A stretch of DNA of 64,000 nt from Edaphobacter sp. 12200R-103 (GTDB taxonomy: Bacteria; Acidobacteriota; Terriglobia; Terriglobales; Acidobacteriaceae): assembly GCF_010093025.1 (NCBI RefSeq), contig NZ_CP048114.1, forward strand, positions 868,001 through 932,000, in the 5' to 3' direction. The notes under the pieces were generated by a model. It saw only the letters and a program-made list of their open reading frames with translations, was not told the DNA's origin and searched no databases. How positions within the stretch are numbered: the first letter of the stretch is position 1; every line of letters begins with the position of its first letter. Positions 18,998-28,111 of the stretch are shown here, piece by piece. Both the position numbers and the translations under genes were made by a program.

Positions 18998-19903
18998 GTG
19001 TCCAGGAAGCAAACTTTTCCTCTCTTGATCCTTCTGCTTGGCCTCTCCAGCGTCGCCTTCGTTGGTTGTCGCCAGACCTCTCCTCCATCGTCCATCCAGC
19101 AGGGCACAGCCAGGACATTTTCTCTGCGTGGAAAGGTAATCAGCACGGACGCTACCCATGTGACCCTTGCCCACGAGGCGATTCCTGGGTTCATGGAGGC
19201 GATGACGATGCCGTACAAGTTGAAGGATCCAAGCATCGTAAGCGAGCTGCATCCCGGCGATACCATCACGGCGACTCTTCACGTCATCCAGGATGAGGGC
19301 GGGTTTCACAATGCCGAGATCGATAACATTGTTATTGTTGCCCAGGCTCGTCCCGACTATAAGCCGGCAAAGCAGTACAACGTGCCGAAGGCAGGAGATG
19401 CCGTTCCCGATTTCAGCTTGCTGAATCAGAACGGGCACACCATTCATCTGGACCAGTTTCGCGGAAAGGTTCTCGTAGCGACGTTTATTTACACTCGTTG
19501 CCCGCTCGAGGACTACTGCCCGCGCATGACCCACAACTTTGCGCAGATCGACAGGACGCTTGCGAAGGATGCTACGCTCTATCAGAAGACGCACCTGGTC
19601 AGTATCAGTTTCGATCCCAAGTACGACACGCCTTCAGTACTGAAGAAGTATGGCCAGTCCAACATGGGCCCCGAGAGCAAGGGTTCCTTTGCTCACTGGG
19701 ACTTTGCTGTTCCTCCGGCAAAGGAGCTCGATCAGGTACTTGAATTCTTCGGTGTAGGGGTTACACCCGGCGAGGATCAAACTCTGACTCATTCGCTCTC
19801 CACCGTGGTGATTGGAAGAGACGGCAAAATTGCTGCGTGGTATCCCTCGAACGATTGGAAGCCCGAGGAAGTTGTCGAAGCAATTAAGAAGGCTGCTGCT
19901 TGA
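18998..19903 (+). CDS. Lipoprotein with CusF-like copper domain fused to SCO1/SenC thioredoxin-like domain
   Basis: A 301-residue envelope protein. The GTG at 18998 has AGGAG upstream and gives a lipoprotein signal (ILLLGLSSVAFVGC, lipidated Cys24). Residues about 40-120 resemble the CusF/copper-binding domain (GKVISTDATHVTLAHEAIPG, then MEAMTMPYKL with Met ligands). The remainder is an SCO1/SenC domain: GKVLVATFIYTRCPLEDYCP supplies two cysteines spaced C-x5-C instead of the classical C-x3-C, and the third ligand His is in LTHSLSTVVIG. Sco proteins deliver copper to the CuA site of cytochrome oxidase. No oxidase genes are nearby. It ends 11 bp from the convergent CBS gene. Confidence 0.88.
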   Translation: MSRKQTFPLLILLLGLSSVAFVGCRQTSPPSSIQQGTARTFSLRGKVISTDATHVTLAHEAIPGFMEAMTMPYKLKDPSIVSELHPGDTITATLHVIQDEGGFHNAEIDNIVIVAQARPDYKPAKQYNVPKAGDAVPDFSLLNQNGHTIHLDQFRGKVLVATFIYTRCPLEDYCPRMTHNFAQIDRTLAKDATLYQKTHLVSISFDPKYDTPSVLKKYGQSNMGPESKGSFAHWDFAVPPAKELDQVLEFFGVGVTPGEDQTLTHSLSTVVIGRDGKIAAWYPSNDWKPEEVVEAIKKAAA

Positions 19904-19914
19904 TAGATCAGCCG

Positions 19915-20358
19915 TCAGCGGCCGCAGATGTAGGCCTCAAGATGACGGATGGTCTCCTCCTGCTCGGAGATGATCCAGTTAACGAGGTCGCCGATGGAGA
20001 CGATGCCGACGACTCTCTCGCCATCGAGCACCGGAAGATGCCGCACCCTGTTCCGGGTCATTACCAGCATGCAGTCCCCGACGGTGTGTTCGTGCGAAAC
20101 GCACAGGGCCGGGGCGCCCATGATCTCCGAAGCCTCCGTATCTCGCGACGATCTTCCCTGCAGGATGACCTTCCGGGCATAGTCGCGTTCCGAGATCAGG
20201 CCGGCGAGCTGTTCGCCCCGCATGACGAGAAGAGCGCCAATTTCTTTCTCAGCCATGATCTCCATGCAGTGATAGACAGAGGTCTCCGGCGTTACAGACC
20301 AGATGCCTCGCTTCTTACCCTTGAGAACCGCGCTTACCGTTGTTGTTAGCTCGCTCAT
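19915..20358 (-). CDS. CBS-domain protein
   Basis: A 147-residue protein made of two CBS domains (SVTPETSVYHCMEIMAEKEI with GALLVMRGEQLAGLISERDY; then HTVGDCMLVMTRNRVRHLPV with VGIVSIGDLVNW). Such stand-alone pairs bind adenine nucleotides and regulate partner enzymes. The GTATS-like signature YARKVIL and the RHLPV/SIGDLV pair place it in the common small-CBS family found in many bacteria. Nothing nearby reveals the partner. The ATG at 20358 has AGGAGG-type sequence upstream. Confidence 0.88.
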   Translation of the reverse strand: MSELTTTVSAVLKGKKRGIWSVTPETSVYHCMEIMAEKEIGALLVMRGEQLAGLISERDYARKVILQGRSSRDTEASEIMGAPALCVSHEHTVGDCMLVMTRNRVRHLPVLDGERVVGIVSIGDLVNWIISEQEETIRHLEAYICGR

Positions 20359-20556
20359 GGAGCCTCCTGACGGTGAACCCTGCCGGCGGTGAGGATTGTG
20401 CCTCCGGCAAGCCAGAAGATTAGCCCCAAAGAGCCGTCGTTGGCAAAGTGGAAAAACGGAGAAAGTGGGGCACGGAAAGAGCGTTGATTGGCAATCAGTT
20501 ATCCTTGATATCGCTCACCCTGGTTAAGGTTCTACTGAACAAAGGAGTTTAGATCC

Positions 20557-20931
20557 ATGGCGAAGATGACGATCGGATTCGGGGTTCTCCTGATCCTGGT
20601 AGCAGTAATCGGTTTTGTCTCAACGGGCAGCACTCATCCAACGGCCCTGATTCCGGCCATCTTTGGAGTTCTCTTCATCATCTTCGGTCTGTTTGCGAAC
20701 ACTCCGGATGCGAAGAAAAGAATGCTGTGGATGCATATCTCGGTTACCGTAGGCCTGTTGGGCTTCCTGAGCACCATCATGGCCGACGTTCAAGCAATCA
20801 AGATGTCGCATGGCGCGGTCTATCCCCATCCGGCGGCGGTTCTTGAAAAGGCTGCCATGTCTCTGATCTGCCTGATCTATGTCCTGTTCTGCATCCGGTC
20901 CTTCATCAACGCCCGTGTGAGGGGTGCGTAA
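20557..20931 (+). CDS. Small integral membrane protein, function unknown
   Basis: A 124-residue very hydrophobic protein with about four helices: residues 5-22, 31-47, 57-76 and 99-116. The start MAKMTIGFG has AAAGGAG upstream. No catalytic motif is visible; a conserved-looking DAKKRMLWMH sits in the cytoplasmic loop. It stands alone, divergent from the CBS gene across a 198-bp gap in which no other gene is seen, and 65 bp before an ABC exporter. Confidence 0.75.
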   Translation: MAKMTIGFGVLLILVAVIGFVSTGSTHPTALIPAIFGVLFIIFGLFANTPDAKKRMLWMHISVTVGLLGFLSTIMADVQAIKMSHGAVYPHPAAVLEKAAMSLICLIYVLFCIRSFINARVRGA

Positions 20932-20996
20932 GGAGACTCCGGGCGCCTTGCCTTTACCATGCGGCATCCGGATAAGCGGCGTAAACTCTCAATAAG

Positions 20997-22898
20997 ATGC
21001 CATCGATCGGTCCGTCCAGCTTCGGAGCCCCGGGAATGAAGGCTGCCGATCGTCCCTCGCGTAGCCATCGCGCTCTGTCGGACGCGCCGGCAAAGCAGAA
21101 ACCTAATCTGAAGCGAGTTTTCCCTGAGATATGGAAGCTGATGAAGCCTCGCCGCTGGCTTCTGGCAGGTAGCTTTCTTCTGATGGTTCTGAACCGTGCC
21201 AGTGGCCTGGTTCTTCCGGCATCTACGCGTTATCTGATCGATAACGTGATGGGGAAGCACCTCCTGTCCCAGCTTCCTGTCATTATTGGCGTGGTTGTCA
21301 CTGCTACAGTGATTCAGGGCGTATCGTCGTATACGCTGACCCAGCTGCTTTCCAAAGAAGGCCAGCGCCTGATCGCCGAGCTAAGAATCAAGGTGCAGCA
21401 GCACATCGGCCGGCTCCCCGTCGCGTTCTACGATGCGAATCGAACTGGTGCACTGGTAGCACGCATTATGTCCGACGTTGAAGGCGTGCGGAACTTGATC
21501 GGGACCGGAATTGTAGACTTTCTGGGTGGGCTGTTGACGGCGTTATTTGCCTTCGGCTATCTGATTCATCTCAGCGTCCAGATGACCATTGTGACGTTCC
21601 TCATCCTGGTGCTCTTTGGCCTGATACTTCAGCGCGCCTTTAAGACGATCCGGCCGATCTTCCGGGAGCGTTCCCGTATCAACTCCGAGGTTACGGGACG
21701 GCTGACCGAGTCCCTGGGCGGTGTCCGCGTCATCAAGGGTTACCACGCTGAAGAGAGCGAGGCGCAGGTCTTCGCTTCCGGTGCGCACCGGCTGCTCGAG
21801 AATGTGATCTCGTCCCTGACGGCGCAGTCCCTCATGGCGCTGGCCTCGACGATGGTTCTGGGAGTCGTGGGCGCGCTGGTTATGTACCTTGGGGCGCACC
21901 AGGTGGTGGCAGGCCATCTGACGACTGGCGGATATGTCACCTACGTCATGTTTCTGGCGTTTATGATCGCGCCTATTGTGCAGCTGGTGTCTATTGGAAC
22001 CCAGTTGACCGAGGCGGCAGCAGGGCTCGATCGAACGGCGGAGCTTCTCTCCGAGCTGACAGAAGATGCTGATCCGGGCCGCGTGCAAGGGCTCGGAACA
22101 ATTCGGGGCGAAGTCGTCTTTGACAATGTCACCTTCGCATATGAGGCGGAAAAGCCGGTTCTGCATGGCATCAGTTTTGAGGCGCACCCCGGAACGGTGA
22201 CCGCGCTGGTTGGATCCTCAGGCTCTGGTAAGTCGACCATCATCTCTCTGATCTGCGCCTTCCATACCGCTACCACCGGTAAAATTCTGGTGGATGACGT
22301 TGACCTCGCAACGGTGCGGCTGGATAGCTATCGTAGCCAACTGGGCGTCGTATTGCAGGAGACATTTCTCTTCGATGGAACCATCCGGGAGAATATCCTC
22401 TTTTCTCACCCCACCGCGACCGAACAGCAGTTTGAAGATGCCTGCCGCATCGCGCGGGTCGATGAGTTTGCCACGCGGTTTCCTGAAGGGTACGAGACCA
22501 TCGTCGGCGAGAGGGGTGTGAAGCTTTCCGGCGGCCAGAGGCAACGGCTCTCGATCGCGCGTGCCATCCTCGCAGACCCACGCATCCTTATCCTCGATGA
22601 GGCGACCAGCTCACTCGATTCTGAATCGGAGGCGATGATTCAGGATGGCCTGAATCACCTGATGCATGGCAGAACGACCTTTGTCATCGCGCATCGGCTG
22701 TCTACCATCCGCCGCGCAGACCAGATCCTGGTGGTGGAACAGGGAAATATTGTAGAGCGGGGAACCCACGAGTCACTCTATGCCCTGGGTGGGCGCTATT
22801 ACGAGCTGTATACCCGCCAGCATGGACTGGAGACGAACCTGTTTCTCGCTCCGGGCGAGGGAGACAAGGTCGAAGAGGCCGAGACGACCGAGGTCTAG
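20997..22898 (+). CDS. ABC exporter, MsbA/multidrug type (fused membrane and ATPase domains)
   Basis: A 633-residue half-transporter. Six helices span about residues 60-340 (SFLLMVLNRASGLVLPA is the first). The ATPase domain has Walker A VGSSGSGKSTI, Q-loop VLQETFLFDGT, signature LSGGQRQRLSIARAI, Walker B ILILDEATSSLD and H-loop VIAHRLST. It should act as a homodimer exporting lipids or drugs. The similarity in architecture to MsbA is clear, but no lipid A genes are adjacent, so msbA is not assigned. The ATG at 20997 lacks a strong ribosome site; MKAADRPS at 21036 could be the real start. Confidence 0.88.
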   Translation: MPSIGPSSFGAPGMKAADRPSRSHRALSDAPAKQKPNLKRVFPEIWKLMKPRRWLLAGSFLLMVLNRASGLVLPASTRYLIDNVMGKHLLSQLPVIIGVVVTATVIQGVSSYTLTQLLSKEGQRLIAELRIKVQQHIGRLPVAFYDANRTGALVARIMSDVEGVRNLIGTGIVDFLGGLLTALFAFGYLIHLSVQMTIVTFLILVLFGLILQRAFKTIRPIFRERSRINSEVTGRLTESLGGVRVIKGYHAEESEAQVFASGAHRLLENVISSLTAQSLMALASTMVLGVVGALVMYLGAHQVVAGHLTTGGYVTYVMFLAFMIAPIVQLVSIGTQLTEAAAGLDRTAELLSELTEDADPGRVQGLGTIRGEVVFDNVTFAYEAEKPVLHGISFEAHPGTVTALVGSSGSGKSTIISLICAFHTATTGKILVDDVDLATVRLDSYRSQLGVVLQETFLFDGTIRENILFSHPTATEQQFEDACRIARVDEFATRFPEGYETIVGERGVKLSGGQRQRLSIARAILADPRILILDEATSSLDSESEAMIQDGLNHLMHGRTTFVIAHRLSTIRRADQILVVEQGNIVERGTHESLYALGGRYYELYTRQHGLETNLFLAPGEGDKVEEAETTEV

Positions 22899-22957
22899 CT
22901 ACAGGTCGTCCCGTCTTCTTCTTCCATCTTTGCCAGAGTGGTTACTATGCGGGAGAG

Positions 22958-23110
22958 GTGTCATCCTGAGCGTAGTTGGCCGCGTTTTTGCGGCAAACAG
23001 GGGCGAAGGATCTGCTGGTTCTTGCAGGGTGACCTTGGAAATCCACCTCGCATCGACAAAACGCAGATCCTTCGACTGCGCTCCCTCTCGGCCGCTTCGC
23101 TCAGGGGGAC
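22958..23110. repeat. REP/REPIN-like dispersed repeat, inverted pair
   Basis: The left arm starts GTGTCATCCTGAGCG (22958-22972) and ends GAAGGATCTGC (23005-23015). The right arm contains the reverse complements in mirror order: GCAGATCCTTC (23063-23073) followed by CGCTCAGGGGGAC (23098-23110). A third copy in single orientation lies at 53643-53685. The two arms could fold as one long hairpin. This is a pattern of non-coding interspersed repeats found in many soil bacteria. It fills most of the 251-bp gap between the ABC exporter and the oligopeptidase gene. Confidence 0.7.
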
Positions 23111-23149
23111 GCTTTCAAACAGCAGAAAAGGCTGCTGCTAGATGCCCCC

Positions 23150-25282
23150 CTACGATGCGACGCCCAGCTCTCGGAGAAGAAAGGCGTAGTCGAAGGCGAT
23201 CTCCTTCAGGTAGTCGTAACGTCCCGAGGCTCCGCCGTGTCCGGCGTCCATATTGATGTGGAGTAGCAGGGAGGCGTCATTCTTCTTGAGGGTCCTGAGC
23301 TTCGCCACATACTTCGCTGGCTCCCAGTACATCACCTGTGAATCGTTCAGGCTGGTTTTCACGAGCATCGCAGGATAGTCCGTTGCCTTCAGGTTGTCGT
23401 AGGGGGAGTAGGAGCGCATGTATTCGAACGCTGCCTGCTCGTTCGGATTGCCCCACTCTTCGTACTCCGCTACTGTCAGCGGCAGGGTGGCATCCAGCAT
23501 AGTGTTCATCACGTCGACGAAGGGGACATGCGACAGGACCACACGGAACAGGTCGGGGCGTTCGTTGACGACAGCGCCCATCAGCAGACCACCTGCACTG
23601 CCTCCTTCAATGGCAACCTTATCCCTGGCTCCGTACCCCTGGGCTACGAGGCCTTCGACGATGGCAATGAAGTCGGTAAAGGTGTTTCGCTTCACCATCA
23701 TCTTGCCGGCGTCGTGCCACGCGTCCCCCAGATCTCCACCACCGCGAATATGGGCGTAGGCGAGTACCAGTCCGCGATCAAGCAGGCTGAGCCGTGCCGG
23801 GCTGAAGCCGACAGGAAGCGGATATCCATAGGATCCATACCCATAGACGTAGATTGGACTTGTTCCGTCTTTATGGAATTTGTCTCTGTGGTAGACGATC
23901 GAGACAGGAACCTTCACTCCATCGGAGGCCGTCATCCATAACCTTTCGGAGGCATAATTCGCCCGATTGAACCCTCCCGGAATCTCCTGTTCCTTCAGCA
24001 AAGTTGAGGTTCCAGCCTCGACGTCGTAATCATAGACGGATGCCGGAGAGACGAGCGACTGATAGCTGTACCGGAACTTCGTCGTCGCGAACTCGCGATT
24101 GACGTGGCCCATGGCAGTATAAGTAGGTTCCGGAAAGTCGATCTCCCTTGGAGCCTGAAGTTGATTACCACTGTCAAAGGGTGCAACTGAGAGAGTTGTC
24201 AACCCTTCCGGGCGCTTGGAAAGAACGCAGAATCTGTCGAATACATCGAAATCTTCAAGTGGAGACTCTTTGTCTTCCGGAATGAACTCCGACCATGCTT
24301 CCCGTCCACCTCCATCGACAGGAACGGTTACTACGCGGAAGTTCTTTCCGGTATCGTTGACCCGGATATAGAACAGTCCGTGGCGGTGATCGACATAATA
24401 TTCCTGATCATCCAGCCGGGGGGCGATGACGAGAAAGACGCCTCCGGGGGTGTCTGCGGGGAGATAACTGCATTCATTGGTTGTATGGCTTCCCGCCTCC
24501 ATCAGTAGATATTTGCCGTCCCGCGTCTTTCCGACTCCGAGATTGAAGCGCTCGTCACGTTCCTCGCAGATCAGCGCATCGTCAGCTGCAGGATCTCCCA
24601 GTCGATGCCGGAACAGCTTGTCGTGACGCTTCGTGACCTCGTCTTCGGTGGTATAGAAGAGCGTCTGGGAATCTTCAGCCCAGACCAGGGAACCGACGCG
24701 CTCCGCAGTATCGGGGTACTCCGCTCCGGTCGTGAGGTTCCGTATGTGAAGCGTGTATTGGCGAAAGCCGGTGTTATCGGTCGAGTAGGCAAGCTTCTCT
24801 CCATCCGGGCTGACACTCATGCCTCCGAGGGCCATAAAGGCCTGTCCCTCGGCCAACTGATTTACGTCGAGAATGACCTGTTCCGGCTCGCCGGAATCGT
24901 AGTCGCCTCCAGCGGCCCTGCGACGGCAATGAATCGGATACTGGCTGCCTTCTACTGTTCGGGTGTAGTAGTACCAGCCGCGCTCGGGGAAGGGGACAGA
25001 CTCGTCGGTCTCCTTGATGTGCGACAGCATCTCTTTGTAGAGCATCGCCTGCAGACCTTCGGTCGGTTTCATCATCGCCGACGTGTATGCATTTTCAGCC
25101 TCAAGGTAGTGGATGACTTCGGATGATTCCTTGGACCGCATCCAGCGATAATCATCCTCCAGCGTATAGCCGTGGATCGTCGTCGGCGTGGGTTCGCGGC
25201 GCGCAATCGGCGGAGTGAGAGTTGAAGAGGGGATCGTGTCGATGTTGCCAGGCATGGGGGTCGGCTCGGTTGTCTTTTCCAT
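23150..25282 (-). CDS. ptrB: Oligopeptidase B (S9 family prolyl oligopeptidase type)
   Basis: A 710-residue serine peptidase that cleaves short peptides after basic residues. An N-terminal seven-bladed propeller precedes a C-terminal alpha/beta-hydrolase. The nucleophile Ser is in EGGSAGGLLMG, the Asp in KTSLNDSQVMYWEP and the His in DAGHGGASGR. The family N-terminal motif DDYRWMRSKES appears at about residue 43. No signal peptide is evident, so it is probably cytoplasmic. It is monocistronic. Confidence 0.93.
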   Translation of the reverse strand: MEKTTEPTPMPGNIDTIPSSTLTPPIARREPTPTTIHGYTLEDDYRWMRSKESSEVIHYLEAENAYTSAMMKPTEGLQAMLYKEMLSHIKETDESVPFPERGWYYYTRTVEGSQYPIHCRRRAAGGDYDSGEPEQVILDVNQLAEGQAFMALGGMSVSPDGEKLAYSTDNTGFRQYTLHIRNLTTGAEYPDTAERVGSLVWAEDSQTLFYTTEDEVTKRHDKLFRHRLGDPAADDALICEERDERFNLGVGKTRDGKYLLMEAGSHTTNECSYLPADTPGGVFLVIAPRLDDQEYYVDHRHGLFYIRVNDTGKNFRVVTVPVDGGGREAWSEFIPEDKESPLEDFDVFDRFCVLSKRPEGLTTLSVAPFDSGNQLQAPREIDFPEPTYTAMGHVNREFATTKFRYSYQSLVSPASVYDYDVEAGTSTLLKEQEIPGGFNRANYASERLWMTASDGVKVPVSIVYHRDKFHKDGTSPIYVYGYGSYGYPLPVGFSPARLSLLDRGLVLAYAHIRGGGDLGDAWHDAGKMMVKRNTFTDFIAIVEGLVAQGYGARDKVAIEGGSAGGLLMGAVVNERPDLFRVVLSHVPFVDVMNTMLDATLPLTVAEYEEWGNPNEQAAFEYMRSYSPYDNLKATDYPAMLVKTSLNDSQVMYWEPAKYVAKLRTLKKNDASLLLHINMDAGHGGASGRYDYLKEIAFDYAFLLRELGVAS

Positions 25283-25421
25283 TGCTCAGAAAAGGATACA
25301 GCGTTCAATTCCGACGTGCGGGCAACCTGACCGGTGCTGTTATGCATTCATGAAGGAACAAGAATCGGTTGCATCATGGTGGTTTAGGGCTAGAATGATG
25401 CCGCCGAAGGAGGCTCCTCTG

Positions 25422-26108
25422 ATGAAGGCTCTTGTTCTTCCTGTCGTTGCTCTTTGTTCGTTGATTCTCCCCGCCAGCGTGTCGTTCGCCCAGACCGATC
25501 CGATGGGGCAGGTTCCGGGACAGAATCAAGGAAATCAGCCAGGCCGTCCGGCCTCTCCCACCCCCTCCATGATGGATTCCAGCGGAGCACCGAACGAGAC
25601 CCCGCAGCAGATCAAGGACAAGATGTTTGTCCGTGAGGCGATCGAGGGCGGGTTGGCAGAGATCGCTCTTGGAAACCTGGCGACCCAGAAGAGTACGAAC
25701 GATGATGTTCGTGCCTTTGGCAAAAGGATGGTCGAGGATCACACAAAGCTCAATCAGCAGCTTGTCCAGACGGCGGATGTCATCGGCGCCCGAACACCTA
25801 AAAAGATGGGTAAAAGTCAGCAGGCGCAGTATGACAAGCTGGCTGCATTGTCGGGTGATGACTTTGACCGGGAGTACATCACTCTTATGGTCAAAGATCA
25901 TCACAAGGATCTTCGCGAGATGCGAATGGAAGCACGAACCACTCAGGATGCAGATCTGAAGGCTGTTCTTGGCGATGGTGCTCCCATCATCCGCGATCAT
26001 ATGGTGTCCGCGGACCGCATGGCGCATGAACGCGGAATCCCGATGCCCGGCCATCGGCACCATCCTCCCGAACCGGGTATTCCCGTACCGTCACAACCGC
26101 CGCAATAG
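25422..26108 (+). CDS. DUF4142 secreted protein
   Basis: A 228-residue exported protein. The ATG at 25422 has AAGGAGG 8 nt upstream and opens a signal peptide (MKALVLPVVALCSLILPASV ending SFAQ). After a Pro/Gln/Gly-rich linker, the DUF4142 four-helix, ferritin-like fold spans about residues 65-205, with repeating EGGLAEIALGNLATQKSTND, MVEDHTKLN and MVKDHHKDL segments. DUF4142 proteins are often called putative outer-membrane or stress proteins; their biochemical role is not known. The His- and Pro-rich tail (GHRHHPPEPG) is notable. Confidence 0.85.
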   Translation: MKALVLPVVALCSLILPASVSFAQTDPMGQVPGQNQGNQPGRPASPTPSMMDSSGAPNETPQQIKDKMFVREAIEGGLAEIALGNLATQKSTNDDVRAFGKRMVEDHTKLNQQLVQTADVIGARTPKKMGKSQQAQYDKLAALSGDDFDREYITLMVKDHHKDLREMRMEARTTQDADLKAVLGDGAPIIRDHMVSADRMAHERGIPMPGHRHHPPEPGIPVPSQPPQ

Positions 26109-26171
26109 AGTTGGAGCGACCGTCTTTCTGAATCCGTTCCGGCAATGTGCGAAGCGTAGAATGAGTGGGAT

Positions 26172-26966
26172 ATGATCCGTGTTTCACGATGGTTGGGAAT
26201 AGCCTTACTGCTCCTTCTGCCGATCGCCCTGCCGGCGGAATCGGTCAAGTCCCTGCCGGCCCCAACCGGTTATATCAATGACTTCGCTGGGGTCATCTCG
26301 CCCGCGACAAAACAGCAGATGGAGGCCCTGTGCGGAGCAGTCGACCGGCAGGCACACGCCCAGATTGCAGTTGTAACCATCAAGACCCTCGACGACGATC
26401 AGACGATTGAGGAGTTTTCCACCGAACTGGAAGACAAATGGGGCGTCGGTAATAAGGACGACCGCGGAGTCCTGATGGTGCTGGTGATGAAGCCGCGCCG
26501 CGGCCGGATCGAGGTGGGGTATGGGCTGGAAGGCATCCTGAACGATGCGAAGGTGGGTGACATCGGCCGCTCCATCGTTCCTGCTGCGAACCGGGGTGAC
26601 TACGATACCGCGGTTACTTCCGGAGTGCGTCAGCTTGCGGCGATCATTGCACAGGACGCGGGGGTGACCTTATCCCTGCCACAAGGTCAGTTCCAGTATC
26701 AGCGGCGACCCCATGAGCAGGCGGTCCAGGTCAGCCCGCTGCAGCTTCTCCTCGGAGCAGGGGCAGTCATCTTCCTTCTCTTTATTCTGGCTCGTACGGG
26801 AAATATGGGACTGATCTTCTTTCTCCTGGGAAACATCCTGGGTGGAGGAGGAAGGGGTTATCGTGACAATGATCGTGATGGCTGGGGTGGAGGCGGCGGA
26901 GGCGATGGCGGGGGATTCGGCGGTTTTGGCGGCGGTCGATCCGGTGGCGGCGGAGCATCGTTTTAG
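26172..26966 (+). CDS. TPM-domain (YgcG-like) membrane protein
   Basis: A 264-residue envelope protein with a signal peptide (residues 1-22), a TPM domain at about 33-160 (GYINDFAGVISPATKQQME, GRIEVGYGLEGILND), a membrane segment at about 190-220 and a Gly-rich end (GGGGGGDGGGFGGFGGGRSG). The TPM family is linked to photosystem repair and to unknown envelope functions in bacteria. It is followed 117 bp later by a LemA gene on the same strand; TPM/YgcG and LemA genes commonly neighbour each other, supporting a joint role. Confidence 0.9.
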   Translation: MIRVSRWLGIALLLLLPIALPAESVKSLPAPTGYINDFAGVISPATKQQMEALCGAVDRQAHAQIAVVTIKTLDDDQTIEEFSTELEDKWGVGNKDDRGVLMVLVMKPRRGRIEVGYGLEGILNDAKVGDIGRSIVPAANRGDYDTAVTSGVRQLAAIIAQDAGVTLSLPQGQFQYQRRPHEQAVQVSPLQLLLGAGAVIFLLFILARTGNMGLIFFLLGNILGGGGRGYRDNDRDGWGGGGGGDGGGFGGFGGGRSGGGGASF

Positions 26967-27083
26967 GCTCTTCATCGATCAGGAATTGTGACAGGAAGGG
27001 CAATGGAGGAGTGATACAGTACATCGATAGCCGCCCTTGTCTGAAGAAAAGCTGAAGAAAGGAAAATCGGTTCAAACGAAACT

Positions 27084-27668
27084 ATGAAACGTTTATGGAT
27101 TGGTCTGGGCGCTGTTGGCCTCATTATCGTGCTTCTGCTGCTGGTAGGCGGAAGTTACGTGAGCACGAAGAACACACTGGTTGCAAAGAACGAATCGATC
27201 AATCAGGCTTATTCGCAGGTGAATGTCGTCCAGCAGCGGCGTCTCGATCTCATTCCCAACCTGGTGGCTTCGGTGAAAGGCTATGTTGCTGAAGAGTCCA
27301 CCGTTCTAACCAATATCGCAAATGCCCGCGCCGGAGTGCTGGCGGCGGGATCCGATCACTCCGCCAACATCGATGCCAACCGCAAGCTGGATGTCGCCCT
27401 CGGACCGTTTTTCCGCCTGCAGGAACAGTATCCCAATCTCAGAAGCAACGAGCAGTTCATGCGCCTGAACGATGAGCTGGCGGGAACGGAAAATCGTATT
27501 GCGGTGGAAAGGCAGCGGTACAACCGCACGCTCGAGGACTACAATGTCTACGTTCGGCAGTTCCCCAACAGTATCTGGGCCGGCATGGCGGGCTTCCATT
27601 ACCGGGACGAATACTTCAGGGGGAATCCCGAAAACAGTGTCGCGCCCAAGGTCGACTTCTCAAAATAG
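27084..27668 (+). CDS. lemA: LemA family protein
   Basis: A 194-residue protein with an N-terminal membrane anchor (residues 4-27, LWIGLGAVGLIIVLLLLVGG) and a coiled helical domain. The LemA signature YSQVNVVQQRRLDLIPNLVA appears near residue 43, and the end contains EDYNVYVRQFPNSI. It pairs with the upstream TPM gene. The role of LemA proteins is poorly defined. The operon ends at a strong terminator at 27696. Confidence 0.92.
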   Translation: MKRLWIGLGAVGLIIVLLLLVGGSYVSTKNTLVAKNESINQAYSQVNVVQQRRLDLIPNLVASVKGYVAEESTVLTNIANARAGVLAAGSDHSANIDANRKLDVALGPFFRLQEQYPNLRSNEQFMRLNDELAGTENRIAVERQRYNRTLEDYNVYVRQFPNSIWAGMAGFHYRDEYFRGNPENSVAPKVDFSK

Positions 27669-27695
27669 AGAAGAAGCCGAGTGAACCTTGGCACG

Positions 27696-27730
27696 AAGAA
27701 AGGCCGTCGTGAGCAACGACGGCCTTTCTT
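27696..27730. terminator. Bidirectional intrinsic terminator between lemA and the STAS gene
   Basis: AAGAAAGGCCGTCGT (27696-27710) pairs perfectly with ACGACGGCCTTTCTT (27716-27730) around a GAGCA loop, a 15-bp stem whose A/T-rich ends give T-runs on both strands. It serves the convergent lemA and STAS transcription units. Confidence 0.9.
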
Positions 27731-27749
27731 AATGGGACCCGCAGAATAG

Positions 27750-28097
27750 CTACTTGGTAAAGGAAGAGATGGCGGACGCTTCGTCATCCCGAACGTCAAA
27801 GACGGTGTAGAGCTTGGTGATCTGCAGCAGGTCCTGAACCTTCTTGGTCAGGTTGAGCAGCTTCAACTCGCCGCCTGCGTTCTTGACTGTAGTGAACGCG
27901 CTGACGAGCTCGCCGATTCCCGAGCTGTCGATGTAATTGATGTCTGCCAGGTTCAACAGAAGCTTCTTCTGTCCCTTTGTCAGCAGGTCACGAACAGCAT
28001 CGCGAATGGTGACGCTGCCTTCGCCGAGGGTAATGCGGCCGCTCAGATCCAGGATAGTGACGCCGTCCACTTGGCGAGTAGATACTTTCATGCTCAT
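27750..28097 (-). CDS. STAS-domain anti-sigma factor antagonist (RsbV-like)
   Basis: A 115-residue STAS protein (VDGVTILDLSGRITLGEG at the start; INYIDSSGIGELVSAF at residues 54-69 with the phosphorylatable Ser pair after Asp57). Such proteins bind and neutralise an anti-sigma kinase when dephosphorylated. The gene lies 14 nt after the anti-sigma kinase gene, so the two form a partner-switching module. No sigma factor is in view, so the regulated process is unknown. Confidence 0.9.
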   Translation of the reverse strand: MSMKVSTRQVDGVTILDLSGRITLGEGSVTIRDAVRDLLTKGQKKLLLNLADINYIDSSGIGELVSAFTTVKNAGGELKLLNLTKKVQDLLQITKLYTVFDVRDDEASAISSFTK

Positions 28098-28111
28098 GTT
28101 TACTGTTCTCC

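Noticed and set aside
22899..23149. Coding gene in the ABC exporter to ptrB gap
   Set aside because: The gap is explained by the REP-like inverted repeat; overlapping frames have no start signals or family features.
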